A stretch of 64,000 nucleotides of DNA from Roseitalea porphyridii (GTDB taxonomy: Bacteria > Pseudomonadota > Alphaproteobacteria > Rhizobiales > Rhizobiaceae). Position 1 is the stretch's first letter. Each line of letters starts with the position of its first letter. Shown in pieces: positions 45,902 to 53,851 of this stretch. The position numbers and the translations under genes are program-made. The DNA is taken from NCBI RefSeq assembly GCF_004331955.1, contig NZ_CP036532.1, positions 2,046,001 to 2,110,000 on the forward strand, in the 5' to 3' direction. The notes under the pieces were generated by a model, which made no database searches, was not told the origin of the DNA, and saw nothing but the letters and a program-made list of their open reading frames with translations.

Positions 45902-47526
45902 GGTCCGCCCTCCCCGGCGGCGCGGGCGCGCAGCACGCGCCGCATGATCTTGCCGGTGGTCGTCACCGGCAGTTCGTCGATCGCCTCGATCTCGCGCGGA
46001 TATTCGTGCGCGGCAAGCCGCTGCCTTACATGCGCTTTCAGCTCTTCCGTCAGCGCGGCATCGAGCGCGCAGCCCTCGGCCAGCACCACATAGGCCTTGA
46101 CGATCTCGGTGCGTTCCGGATGCGGCTTGCCGACGACGGCGGCCACGCGCACGGCCGGATGGCGGATCAGGCAATCCTCGATTCCGGCCGGCCCGATGCG
46201 GTATCCGGCCGAGGTGATGACATCATCGTCGCGGCCGACAAAGCGTATCCAGCCGTCCGTATCCATGACACCCCGGTCGCCCGTCACCAGCCAGTCGCCG
46301 ATGAACTTGTCCGCCGTCGCCTGTCGATTGTTCCAGTATTCGAGGAACATGACCGGGTCGGGCCGGCGCACGGCGATCATGCCCTCCTCGCCGGGCGCGA
46401 TCTTGGCGCCATCCCCATCGATGATCGCGACGCTGTGGCCGGGCACGGGCCGGCCCATCAGACCCGGCCGGGCCTCCATGATCGCCGCGCAGGACGAGAC
46501 AACCAGATTGCATTCGGTCTGGCCGTAGAACTCGTTGATCGTCACGCCCAGCACGCGCCGGCCCCAGTCGATCAGTTCGGCGCCGAGCGACTCCCCGCCC
46601 GAGCCGACCGTGCGCAGACAAAGCGGTTCAGGCGGCGCATCCGGAAAGGCGGCGCGCATCATCTTCAGCGCGGTCGGCGGCAGGAACGCGTTGGTGACGC
46701 GATGGCGGGCCATCAGCGCAAAGGCATCCTCGGCCGAAAACCGGTCGAAGCGGCGCGCCACCACGGGAACGCCGTGCAACAGCGCCGGCATAAGGACGTC
46801 GAGCAATCCGCCGATCCAGGCCCAATCGGCCGGTGTCCAGATCACATCGCCCGCCTGCGGGAAGAATTCGTGGTGCATCTCGACGCCCGGCAGATGTCCC
46901 AGCAATACACGATGGGCATGCAGCGCCCCCTTCGGCGCGCCCGTCGTGCCCGAGGTGTAGATGATCAGGGCCGGATCGTCGGCCGCCGTGTCGACCGGCG
47001 CGAAAGCGTCCGATTGGTCGGCCAGCAGCGTGTGCAGGTCGGCGATCCGAAGGTCCTTCTGGCCGCCATCGACGGTGAGGATGTCGAGCCCTTCCTGCGC
47101 GCCCGCGCCCATCGCGCGCAGCTTCTCGGCCCCCTGCCGGTTGGTGATGACGTGCGCGATGCCGGCATCGACGATCCGGTGTTCGAGCGCTTCGGGACCG
47201 AACAGCACGAACAGCGGCACGGCGATCGCGCCCATCTTGTAGATGGCGATATGGCCGGCGGCGGTCTCCAGCGCCTGCGGCAGCAACACGCCGATCCGGT
47301 CGCCGCGTTTGGCGCCCCGCGCGGTCAGCAGGTTGGCGATGCGGTTCGACAGGCCGCGCAGTTCGCCGAAGCTGACGATACGGTCATCCTCATCGAGGAT
47401 CAGCGCCGGCCGGTCCGGTTCGGCCCCGGCCCAACGGTCGCAGGCGGCGCCTATGTTGAAGCGTTCGGGAATGTCCCAGCGGAAGCGTTCGACCAGTTCT
47501 TGGTAAGTCTCCGCTTTCGGAAGCAT
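45898..47526 (-). CDS. AMP-dependent acyl-CoA synthetase
   Basis: 542-residue ANL-superfamily ligase. The AMP-binding P-loop is IIYTSGTTGAPKGALH, the middle motif EFYGQTECN, and the C-terminal catalytic lysine is in VTTTGKIMRR. It resembles medium/short-chain (AcsA-like) synthetases. In a liu operon it most likely activates isovalerate or acetoacetate to the CoA ester; the exact acid is not determined. Overlaps liuC and liuD by one and four bases respectively. Confidence 0.9.
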   Translation of the reverse strand: MLPKAETYQELVERFRWDIPERFNIGAACDRWAGAEPDRPALILDEDDRIVSFGELRGLSNRIANLLTARGAKRGDRIGVLLPQALETAAGHIAIYKMGAIAVPLFVLFGPEALEHRIVDAGIAHVITNRQGAEKLRAMGAGAQEGLDILTVDGGQKDLRIADLHTLLADQSDAFAPVDTAADDPALIIYTSGTTGAPKGALHAHRVLLGHLPGVEMHHEFFPQAGDVIWTPADWAWIGGLLDVLMPALLHGVPVVARRFDRFSAEDAFALMARHRVTNAFLPPTALKMMRAAFPDAPPEPLCLRTVGSGGESLGAELIDWGRRVLGVTINEFYGQTECNLVVSSCAAIMEARPGLMGRPVPGHSVAIIDGDGAKIAPGEEGMIAVRRPDPVMFLEYWNNRQATADKFIGDWLVTGDRGVMDTDGWIRFVGRDDDVITSAGYRIGPAGIEDCLIRHPAVRVAAVVGKPHPERTEIVKAYVVLAEGCALDAALTEELKAHVRQRLAAHEYPREIEAIDELPVTTTGKIMRRVLRARAAGEGGP

Positions 47527-49493
47527 CAGTCGGCCTCCGGCTCGAACGCGACAAGGACCGCCCCGCCCTCGACGCTGTCGCCCTCACCGCCATGCACCGC
47601 CGCGATCAGCCCGGCGCGCGGCGCGGTCAGCGCGTGTTCCATCTTCATTGCCTCGACCACCATCAGCCGGTCGCCGGCCTCGACCCGGTCGCCGGGCCGC
47701 ACATCGACAAGCCGGACGATGCCGGTCATCGGCGCGGTGACCGCATCACCGCTGTCGACGATGCCACAGGTTTCGGCGAGCGGATCGGGCACGGCGAAAG
47801 CATGGATCGCGCCGTCGAGCAGCACCGAGACGTGCGTGCCCGCCCCGTCGCGATAGCGCATCACATCGGCCCGGACGCTGCGGTCACCCTGCCGACCGGC
47901 GACCACCGTGCCGTCGCGGCCAAGGCCATCGAGCCGCAGCTTTGTTTCGCCATCGAGCGTCACGCTGCCCGGCCCGTGCAGGATCAGCCGGCGCTCGACC
48001 AACCCCTCGCCCTGCATCAGGCGCACCGCATGGCTCGCCTCGCCCCACAGGCGCCAGCCAAGGCGCGGCTCGGCAAGGTCGAGATCGAGCGCGGCGATGG
48101 CGGCGAACGCGATGGCAAGGTCCGGCGTTGCCGGCGCGGCGGTCAGCGCTTCGAGATCGCGGTCGATCAGGCCCGTGTCCACCGCGCCCGCCGCAAAGCC
48201 CTCATGGCGTGCGAGCGCCAGAAGAAAGGCGCGGTTGGTCACCGTGCCGGCCACGTGGGTGTCGGCCAGCGCGCGGCGCAGCCGATGCAGCGCCCCGGCC
48301 CGGTCGACGCCGTGGGCGATGATCTTGGCGATCATCGGGTCATAGTGCGGGCTGATCGCATCGCCGGCACGGACGCCGGTATCGATGCGTGCGTCGCCAA
48401 AGGCCAGATGCGCCAGCCGGCCGGTCTGCGGCAGGAAACCGTTCGCCGGATCCTCGGCATAAAGGCGCGCCTCGAACGCATGGCCGCAGAGGGCGATGTC
48501 GTCCTGCGCCAGCGGCAGGGCTTCGCCCGCCGCCACGCGCAACTGCCATTCGACCAGATCGATGCCGGTGACTGCCTCGGTGACGGGGTGTTCGACCTGA
48601 AGGCGCGTGTTCATCTCCATGAACCAGAAGCCGTCGGTACTGAGCGCCCCGGACCCGTCGGCGATGAACTCGACGGTCCCCGCCCCCTCATAGCTGATGG
48701 CCCTGGCCGCCCGGACCGCCGCGCCCGTCATCGCCGCGCGCACTTCCTCGGTCATGTCCGGCGCCGGCGCTTCCTCGATCACCTTCTGGTGGCGGCGCTG
48801 CAGCGAGCAGTCGCGCTCGAACAGATGCACCACATTGCCATGCGCATCGCCGAACACCTGCACCTCGATATGGCGCGGCGCGGTGACGAACTTCTCGATC
48901 AGCACCGCATCGTCGCCGAACGCGGCCTGCGCCTCGCGCCGACAACTTTCGAGCGCGGCATGGAAATCGGCCGCGCGCTCGACCTTGCGCATGCCCTTGC
49001 CGCCGCCGCCCGCGCGCGCCTTGATCAGCACCGGAAAGCCGATCTGGTCGGCTTCGCCCGCAAGGAAATCGGCGTTCTGGTTGTCGCCATGATAGCCCGG
49101 CACGACCGGCACGCCGGCCCCGGCCATCAGCGCCTTGGCGGCATCCTTGAGCCCCATGGCGCGGATCGCCCGCGCCGACGGGCCGACGAAGATGAGCCCG
49201 GCCGCCTCGACCGCCTCCACAAAGCCGGGATTTTCCGACAGGAACCCGTAGCCGGGATGGATCGCATCGGCGCCGGTGGCCTTCGCCGCCGCGATGATGG
49301 CGTCGGCGTTCAGATAGCTCTCGGCGGCCGGCGACGGGCCGATCCGCACTGCCTCGTCCGCCATTTCGACATGCAGAGCGTCGGCGTCCGCATCCGAATG
49401 GACGGCGACCGTGGCAATGCCCATGCGCCGCGCGGTTCCGATGACGCGACAGGCGATCTCGCCTCTGTTGGCGATGAGGAGCCTGGTGAACAC
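47526..49493 (-). CDS. liuD: Methylcrotonyl-CoA carboxylase alpha (biotin) subunit
   Basis: 655 residues. Biotin carboxylase N-domain (FTRLLIANRGEIACRVIGTA), ATP-grasp (KARAGGGGKGMRKVE), C-domain, and a C-terminal biotinyl domain with the attachment lysine in VEAMKMEHALT. Its place with liuA, liuB and liuC makes 3-methylcrotonyl-CoA the expected substrate. The start is GTG at 49493, overlapping the stop of the orphan gene upstream; no ATG fits the family start. It is distinct from pccA at 16111. Confidence 0.92.
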   Translation of the reverse strand: MFTRLLIANRGEIACRVIGTARRMGIATVAVHSDADADALHVEMADEAVRIGPSPAAESYLNADAIIAAAKATGADAIHPGYGFLSENPGFVEAVEAAGLIFVGPSARAIRAMGLKDAAKALMAGAGVPVVPGYHGDNQNADFLAGEADQIGFPVLIKARAGGGGKGMRKVERAADFHAALESCRREAQAAFGDDAVLIEKFVTAPRHIEVQVFGDAHGNVVHLFERDCSLQRRHQKVIEEAPAPDMTEEVRAAMTGAAVRAARAISYEGAGTVEFIADGSGALSTDGFWFMEMNTRLQVEHPVTEAVTGIDLVEWQLRVAAGEALPLAQDDIALCGHAFEARLYAEDPANGFLPQTGRLAHLAFGDARIDTGVRAGDAISPHYDPMIAKIIAHGVDRAGALHRLRRALADTHVAGTVTNRAFLLALARHEGFAAGAVDTGLIDRDLEALTAAPATPDLAIAFAAIAALDLDLAEPRLGWRLWGEASHAVRLMQGEGLVERRLILHGPGSVTLDGETKLRLDGLGRDGTVVAGRQGDRSVRADVMRYRDGAGTHVSVLLDGAIHAFAVPDPLAETCGIVDSGDAVTAPMTGIVRLVDVRPGDRVEAGDRLMVVEAMKMEHALTAPRAGLIAAVHGGEGDSVEGGAVLVAFEPEAD

Positions 49494-50119
49494 TACTCCC
49501 CACTCCGCATCTCTGACTGTACTTCTGCTACCGTTACGTAGCTCCCATTGACCGAGAGATGAACGCTGGCTGACAAATCGGGGAATGCGATCTGATTCCA
49601 AACACAAGCTTGCATTGCGCGATCTATTGATGTGCGCATTTCGATCTCTTCACGCCGGGCGATCGTGGAATGGAGAGTGTACAAGATGTCGTGAACATCA
49701 TTGAAGCCAAGGAAAACGGCGTTCCGAATCTCGCAATCGAGCGATGCGGCATCATTTGAATCACTGAGCAAATCCCGGCTTACACCTACCTCACCAAATT
49801 TCTTGTCGGCGTAGAAAAGGTTAAACGACGGCCCGTACGTCGGTCGGTCAAAACCACCGCCGACGTTCAGATCAGCTGACTCGCGTTCTTCAATTCGAAA
49901 GAGCGAATCCTCATAGATCATGTTGAACCAATGGGCGTAGGTATCAAAAACCTCATAGAGCCGCTCGTCCAGTTCGTTCACTCCAATTTGACCCTTTATA
50001 GATTCAGGGCGCCGTTTCTGAGGACTTATGGGTGCCCCAGATTTTCTCAGACTTTCGACCCATTTGCGAAGCCTAACGAACTCTTGGTGCTCTTCCAGCG
50101 ACTGTAGCCAACCAAGCAT
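49493..50119 (-). CDS. Orphan hypothetical protein inserted in the liu operon
   Basis: 208 residues, soluble, no recognised family. It has a charged N-terminal helix (SLEEHQEFVRLRKWVESLRK), an NMIYEDSLFRIEERESADLN region and a C-terminal part with LHSTIARREEIEMRTSID. Base composition by eye is near 50% GC, well below its neighbours, and synonymous codons are less GC-rich, which suggests recent acquisition. ATG at 50119 is preferred because GGGGGAGGGA precedes it; the ORF opens upstream to 50173. It sits between liuB and liuD, which are normally adjacent, and its stop overlaps the liuD GTG. Confidence 0.72.
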   Translation of the reverse strand: MLGWLQSLEEHQEFVRLRKWVESLRKSGAPISPQKRRPESIKGQIGVNELDERLYEVFDTYAHWFNMIYEDSLFRIEERESADLNVGGGFDRPTYGPSFNLFYADKKFGEVGVSRDLLSDSNDAASLDCEIRNAVFLGFNDVHDILYTLHSTIARREEIEMRTSIDRAMQACVWNQIAFPDLSASVHLSVNGSYVTVAEVQSEMRSGE

Positions 50120-50187
50120 TCCCTCCCCCTCTCTTGCGATTTCTGGCACTTGACGTTCGCTCCGCTCCGTCAAGACACCGAAATCGC

Positions 50188-50212
50188 TTTCTCCCCCTCC
50201 AAGGGGGAGAAA
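50188..50212. repeat. Perfect palindrome TTTCTCCCCCT-CCA-AGGGGGAGAAA
   Basis: 11-base perfect arms (50188-50198 and 50202-50212) with a 3-base loop, immediately after the liuB stop. It resembles the short TTCTCCCC/GGGGAGAA palindromic intergenic repeats that are scattered in rhizobial genomes, and could also act as a hairpin in the operon message. Confidence 0.75.
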
Positions 50213-50213
50213 C

Positions 50214-51767
50214 TCACATCCGGAACACGCCGAACCGTGTCTCCTCCACCGGCGCGTTGAGCGCGGTGCGCAGGCTCAGCGCCACCACGTCGCGCGTCGA
50301 ACGCGGGTCGATGATGCCGTCGTCCCAAAGCCGCGCCGAGGCATAGAACGGGTGCGACTGTTCCTCGAACAGATCGAGCGTCGGCTGCTTGAAGGCGGCC
50401 TCCTCATCGGCGCTCCATGTGCCGCCCTTCGTCTCGATGCCGGCGCGCCTGACCGTGGCGAGCACGCCCGCCGCCTGCGCGCCGCCCATCACGGCGATGC
50501 GCGCGTTCGGCCACATCCACAGGAAATTCGGCGCATAGGCGCGCCCGCACATGCCGTAATTTCCCGCCCCATACGAGCCGCCGATGATCACGGTCACCTT
50601 GGGCACGGCCGCGGTGGAGACGGCCTGCACCAGCTTGGCGCCATCCTTGGCGATGCCGCCGGCCTCGTACTTCGAGCCGACCATGAAGCCGGTGATGTTC
50701 TGCAGGAACAGGAGCGGGATCCTGCGCTGGCAGCACAGTTCGATGAAGTGCGCGCCCTTCAGCGAGCTTTCGGAAAACAGCACCCCATTGTTGGCGAGGA
50801 TGCCGACCGGAACCCCGTCGATATGTGCAAAGCCGGTGACCAGCGTCGCGCCGTAGCGCGGCTTGAACTCGGCGAAGTCCGAGCCGTCGACAATCCGCGC
50901 AATGACCTCGCGCACATCATAGGGCGTCTTCGGATCGGCCGGGATCAGATCGAGCAGATCGTCCGGATCGTCGCGCGGTGGCACGGGCGCCTTGAGCGCG
51001 ATGGCCGGTTCCGGCGCCGGGCGGAGATCGGCGACGATCCGGCGGGCCAGCGCCAGCGCGTGATGATCGTCATCGGCGAGATAGTCGGCAACGCCCGACA
51101 GGCGCGTGTGCGTGTCGCCGCCGCCCAGCGTTTCCGCATCGACCACCTCGCCGGTCGCTTCCTTCACCAGCGGCGGGCCTGCCAGGAAGATCGTGCCCTG
51201 CTCGCGTACGATGATGGTCTGGTCGCTCATCGCAGGCACATAGGCGCCGCCCGCCGTGCACGAACCCATCACCACCGCGATCTGGGCGATGCCCTTGGCG
51301 CTCATCCGCGCCTGATTGAAAAAGATGCGCCCGAAATGGTCCCGGTCGGGAAACACCTCGTCTTGGTTTGGCAAATTGGCGCCGCCCGAATCGACCAGAT
51401 AAAGGCACGGCAGCCGGTTTTGCTCGGCGATTTCCTGGGCGCGCAGGTGCTTCTTGACGGTCAGCGGATAGTAGGTCCCGCCCTTCACCGTCGCATCGTT
51501 GCACACGATCATGCAGTCGCGGCCCGACACCTTGCCGACACCCGCAATGACCCCGGCGGCGGGAATATCGTCGCCATAGACGCCGCGCGCGGCGAACAGG
51601 CCGATTTCGAGGAACGGCGCGCCGGGATCGAGCAGGCCCTCAACCCGGTCACGCGGCAGAAGCTTGCCGCGTTTGAGATGGCGCTCGCGCGATGCCTCCG
51701 AGCCGCCGACCATAATCCGCGCGGCCTCGGCGGCGGTCTGTTCGGTCTGGGCGCGCAGCCCGCTCAA
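50214..51767 (-). CDS. liuB: Methylcrotonyl-CoA carboxylase beta (carboxyltransferase) subunit
   Basis: 517-residue carboxyltransferase. Landmarks are [22 protein letters not shown] near the start (cited as [15 protein letters not shown]), [52 protein letters not shown] and [18 protein letters not shown]. It transfers CO2 from carboxybiotin to 3-methylcrotonyl-CoA. The start is a TTG at 51767 overlapping the stop of the PIN toxin gene. Related proteins usually have about 20-30 more residues at the N-terminus, so the toxin-antitoxin insertion seems to have replaced the original start region. Confidence 0.93.
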   Translation of the reverse strand: MSGLRAQTEQTAAEAARIMVGGSEASRERHLKRGKLLPRDRVEGLLDPGAPFLEIGLFAARGVYGDDIPAAGVIAGVGKVSGRDCMIVCNDATVKGGTYYPLTVKKHLRAQEIAEQNRLPCLYLVDSGGANLPNQDEVFPDRDHFGRIFFNQARMSAKGIAQIAVVMGSCTAGGAYVPAMSDQTIIVREQGTIFLAGPPLVKEATGEVVDAETLGGGDTHTRLSGVADYLADDDHHALALARRIVADLRPAPEPAIALKAPVPPRDDPDDLLDLIPADPKTPYDVREVIARIVDGSDFAEFKPRYGATLVTGFAHIDGVPVGILANNGVLFSESSLKGAHFIELCCQRRIPLLFLQNITGFMVGSKYEAGGIAKDGAKLVQAVSTAAVPKVTVIIGGSYGAGNYGMCGRAYAPNFLWMWPNARIAVMGGAQAAGVLATVRRAGIETKGGTWSADEEAAFKQPTLDLFEEQSHPFYASARLWDDGIIDPRSTRDVVALSLRTALNAPVEETRFGVFRM

Positions 51768-52144
51768 CGGATCACCTCGATCGGACAGCCGACCTCGAGG
51801 CCGGCCCAGGCCCTGTCGGCGGTCAGCACGGTCGCCCCGCTGCGCACGCCCAGCGCCAGGCAGGCGCGATCACCCAGCGACAGCCCGGACTTCTTCGTCA
51901 CGCTTCGAAGCGCAGCGGCCTCGGCAGCCTGGTCGGCATCGAAGGCGATCGTCTGCGTTCTCAGAAGATCGAGCGTTTCCCGCACTTCCTGATCCGAGTA
52001 GCCCTTGTCGATCAGCCGCGTCATGATCTCGGCGAGGTTGACCGCGCTGATCGCCAGCGAACTGATACGGTCCTTGACGTTCTCTCCTCCGGGCTCATCA
52101 AACAGCGCCGCAAGGACCGCCGAACTGTCGGCCACGACGTTCAT
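51764..52144 (-). CDS. PIN-domain toxin (VapC-like)
   Basis: 126-residue PIN-domain ribonuclease. The four acidic active-site positions can be placed: Asp6 (VVADSSAV), Glu39 (NLAEIMTR), Asp92 ([12 protein letters not shown]) and Asp110 (VLTADRAW). Such toxins cut RNA, often initiator tRNA, and are neutralised by a cognate antitoxin. The ATG overlaps the stop of the antitoxin gene; its own stop overlaps the TTG of liuB, so the toxin is translationally linked to both. Confidence 0.9.
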   Translation of the reverse strand: MNVVADSSAVLAALFDEPGGENVKDRISSLAISAVNLAEIMTRLIDKGYSDQEVRETLDLLRTQTIAFDADQAAEAAALRSVTKKSGLSLGDRACLALGVRSGATVLTADRAWAGLEVGCPIEVIR

Positions 52145-52596
52145 GCGTCTTCGTTCCACATCGCCTTGCGCTCGGCGAGGAACGTGTCGACCACCCTTTC
52201 GCCCGGCTTCTTGTGCCGGGCGGCAATTGACGCTGCCCTGCGAAACGCGGTGCGTGGCGAGATCACCCTGAGTTCCCCATCCTGCACCGCCGCCGAAACC
52301 TGGCCGTCTTCGTCGAGCGCCATGGCAGCGAGAATCTGCGGCGGCAGCACGAGCCGTCCGTTCTCGATCTCAAGGCGTATCGGCGACGTCGTGCCCGGCT
52401 CGCCGGATACCGTCTTCTTCCTGGCGGCTTTCATCCTGTCGGCTTCCAGAACATTGCGGACGTGCTGATAGCGGATCTCGAGCAACCGGGCGATGTCGGC
52501 GCGCTTGTAGCCCCGCTCATCGAGGGCGCGAATCTTGGCGGACTTGGTCGGCAGCGTATCGATCGCCCCCCTGACATCCTCGGGCAAGCTGTTCAT
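52141..52596 (-). CDS. AbrB/SpoVT-like antitoxin with N-terminal helix-turn-helix
   Basis: 151 residues. Residues about 14-52 look like a small helix-turn-helix (LPTKSAKIRALDERGYKRADIARLLE, cited by ends LPTKSA and ARLLE), and residues 73-115 are a swapped-hairpin AbrB domain (NGRLVLPPQILAAMALDEDG, EGELRV-like DGELRVISP). A basic C-terminal tail follows and presumably wraps the toxin. ATG at 52596 follows GGAGGT. The two DNA-binding modules make this antitoxin larger than the usual 80-residue VapB. Confidence 0.85.
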   Translation of the reverse strand: MNSLPEDVRGAIDTLPTKSAKIRALDERGYKRADIARLLEIRYQHVRNVLEADRMKAARKKTVSGEPGTTSPIRLEIENGRLVLPPQILAAMALDEDGQVSAAVQDGELRVISPRTAFRRAASIAARHKKPGERVVDTFLAERKAMWNEDA

Positions 52597-52627
52597 TGCA
52601 GACCTCCAATAGGGAACAACAGTACCT

Positions 52628-52655
52628 ATATAACCTACAATAGAAATCCAAACAA
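52628..52655 (-). promoter_or_regulatory. Promoter of the toxin-antitoxin pair
   Basis: On the minus strand TTGTTT (52655-52650) and TTATAT (52633-52628) with a 16-base spacer lie in a short AT-rich gap just after the liuA stop. Direct repeats flank it (GTACCTGTTGTTG and GTACTGTTGTTC; CTATTG-AGG twice), the likely operator for the antitoxin. Confidence 0.55.
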
Positions 52656-52664
52656 CAACAGGTA

Positions 52665-53828
52665 CTACCTCGTCTCCGCGAACAGTTCCCGGCCGATCAG
52701 CATGCGGCGGATTTCGCTGGTGCCGGCGCCGATCTCGTAGAGCTTGGCGTCGCGCAGCAGCCGTCCGGTCGGATAGTCGTTGATATAGCCGTTGCCGCCC
52801 AGGCACTGGATCGCTTCGAGCGCGATCTGCGTCGCCTTTTCGGCGCTGTAGAGGATGCATCCGGCGGCGTCCTTGCGCGTCGTCTCGCCCCGGTCGGCGG
52901 CCTGCGCCACGGCATAGACGTAAGCGCGACAAGCGTTCATGGTCGTGTACATGTCCGCCAGCTTGCCCTGCATGAGCTGGAATTCGCCGATAGGCCGTCC
53001 GAACTGCTCGCGCTCGTGCACGTAGGGGACGACCACGTCCATCGCCGCGGCCATGATGCCAAGCGGCCCGCCGGCGAGCACGATCCGCTCATAGTCGAGA
53101 CCGGACATGAGCACGTTGACGCCCCTGCCCTCCTCGCCGAGCACGTTCTCGAACGGCACCTCGCAATCCTCGAACACCAGCTCGCCCGTATCCGAGCCGC
53201 GCATGCCCAGCTTGTCGAGCTTCTGCGCCGTCGAAAAACCGGCCATGTCCTTTTCGATCAGGAACGCGGTGATGCCGCGCGGGCCAGCCTCCGGATCGGT
53301 CTTGGCATAGACCACCAGAACGTCGGCGGTCGGGCCGTTGGTGATCCACATCTTGTTGCCGTTCAGCACGTAGCGGTCGTTCCTCTTGTCAGCGCGCAGC
53401 TTCATCGAGACCACGTCCGAGCCCGATCCCGGCTCGCTCATCGCGAGCGCGCCCAGATGCTCGCCCGAGATCAGGCCGGGCAGATAGCGCGCCCTCTGGT
53501 CCTCGCTGCCGTTGCGAGCGATCTGGTTGATGCAAAGGTTCGAATGGGCGCCATAGGAAAGGCCGACCGAAGCCGAGGCGCGGCTGATCTCCTCCATCGC
53601 GACGACATGGGCCAGATACCCCATGCCCGCGCCGCCATCGCCCTCGGGCACGGTGATCCCGTGCAGGCCGAGCGCGCCCAGTTCGGGCCACAGATCGCGC
53701 GGAAACGCATTTTCCGCATCGATCTCGGCGGCGCGCGGCGCGATCCGTTCGAGCGCAAAGCGCTGCACCATCTCGCGCAGAGCCTCGATCTCCTCGCCGA
53801 GCGCGAAATTCATCGTCGCGGTGAACAT
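52665..53828 (-). CDS. liuA: Isovaleryl-CoA dehydrogenase
   Basis: 387-residue acyl-CoA dehydrogenase. The catalytic glutamate is Glu247 in [13 protein letters not shown], the position used by isovaleryl-CoA dehydrogenases (Glu254 in the human enzyme) rather than the C-terminal Glu of other members. FAD motifs are [16 protein letters not shown] and [12 protein letters not shown], and the C-terminal [13 protein letters not shown] is canonical. First step specific to leucine after oxidative decarboxylation. ATG at 53828. Confidence 0.95.
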   Translation of the reverse strand: MFTATMNFALGEEIEALREMVQRFALERIAPRAAEIDAENAFPRDLWPELGALGLHGITVPEGDGGAGMGYLAHVVAMEEISRASASVGLSYGAHSNLCINQIARNGSEDQRARYLPGLISGEHLGALAMSEPGSGSDVVSMKLRADKRNDRYVLNGNKMWITNGPTADVLVVYAKTDPEAGPRGITAFLIEKDMAGFSTAQKLDKLGMRGSDTGELVFEDCEVPFENVLGEEGRGVNVLMSGLDYERIVLAGGPLGIMAAAMDVVVPYVHEREQFGRPIGEFQLMQGKLADMYTTMNACRAYVYAVAQAADRGETTRKDAAGCILYSAEKATQIALEAIQCLGGNGYINDYPTGRLLRDAKLYEIGAGTSEIRRMLIGRELFAETR

Positions 53829-53851
53829 GTCCCCTCCCGTGCCGGCGCGGC

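Noticed and set aside
47592-49541. Long plus-strand frame opposite liuD
   Set aside because: Antisense shadow; liuD motifs are complete on the minus strand.
50214-51870. Frameshift explaining the short LiuB N-terminus
   Set aside because: The frame is open upstream to about 51870 without resemblance to LiuB, and that DNA is fully explained by the PIN toxin gene; replacement of the 5' end by the insertion is simpler than a frameshift.
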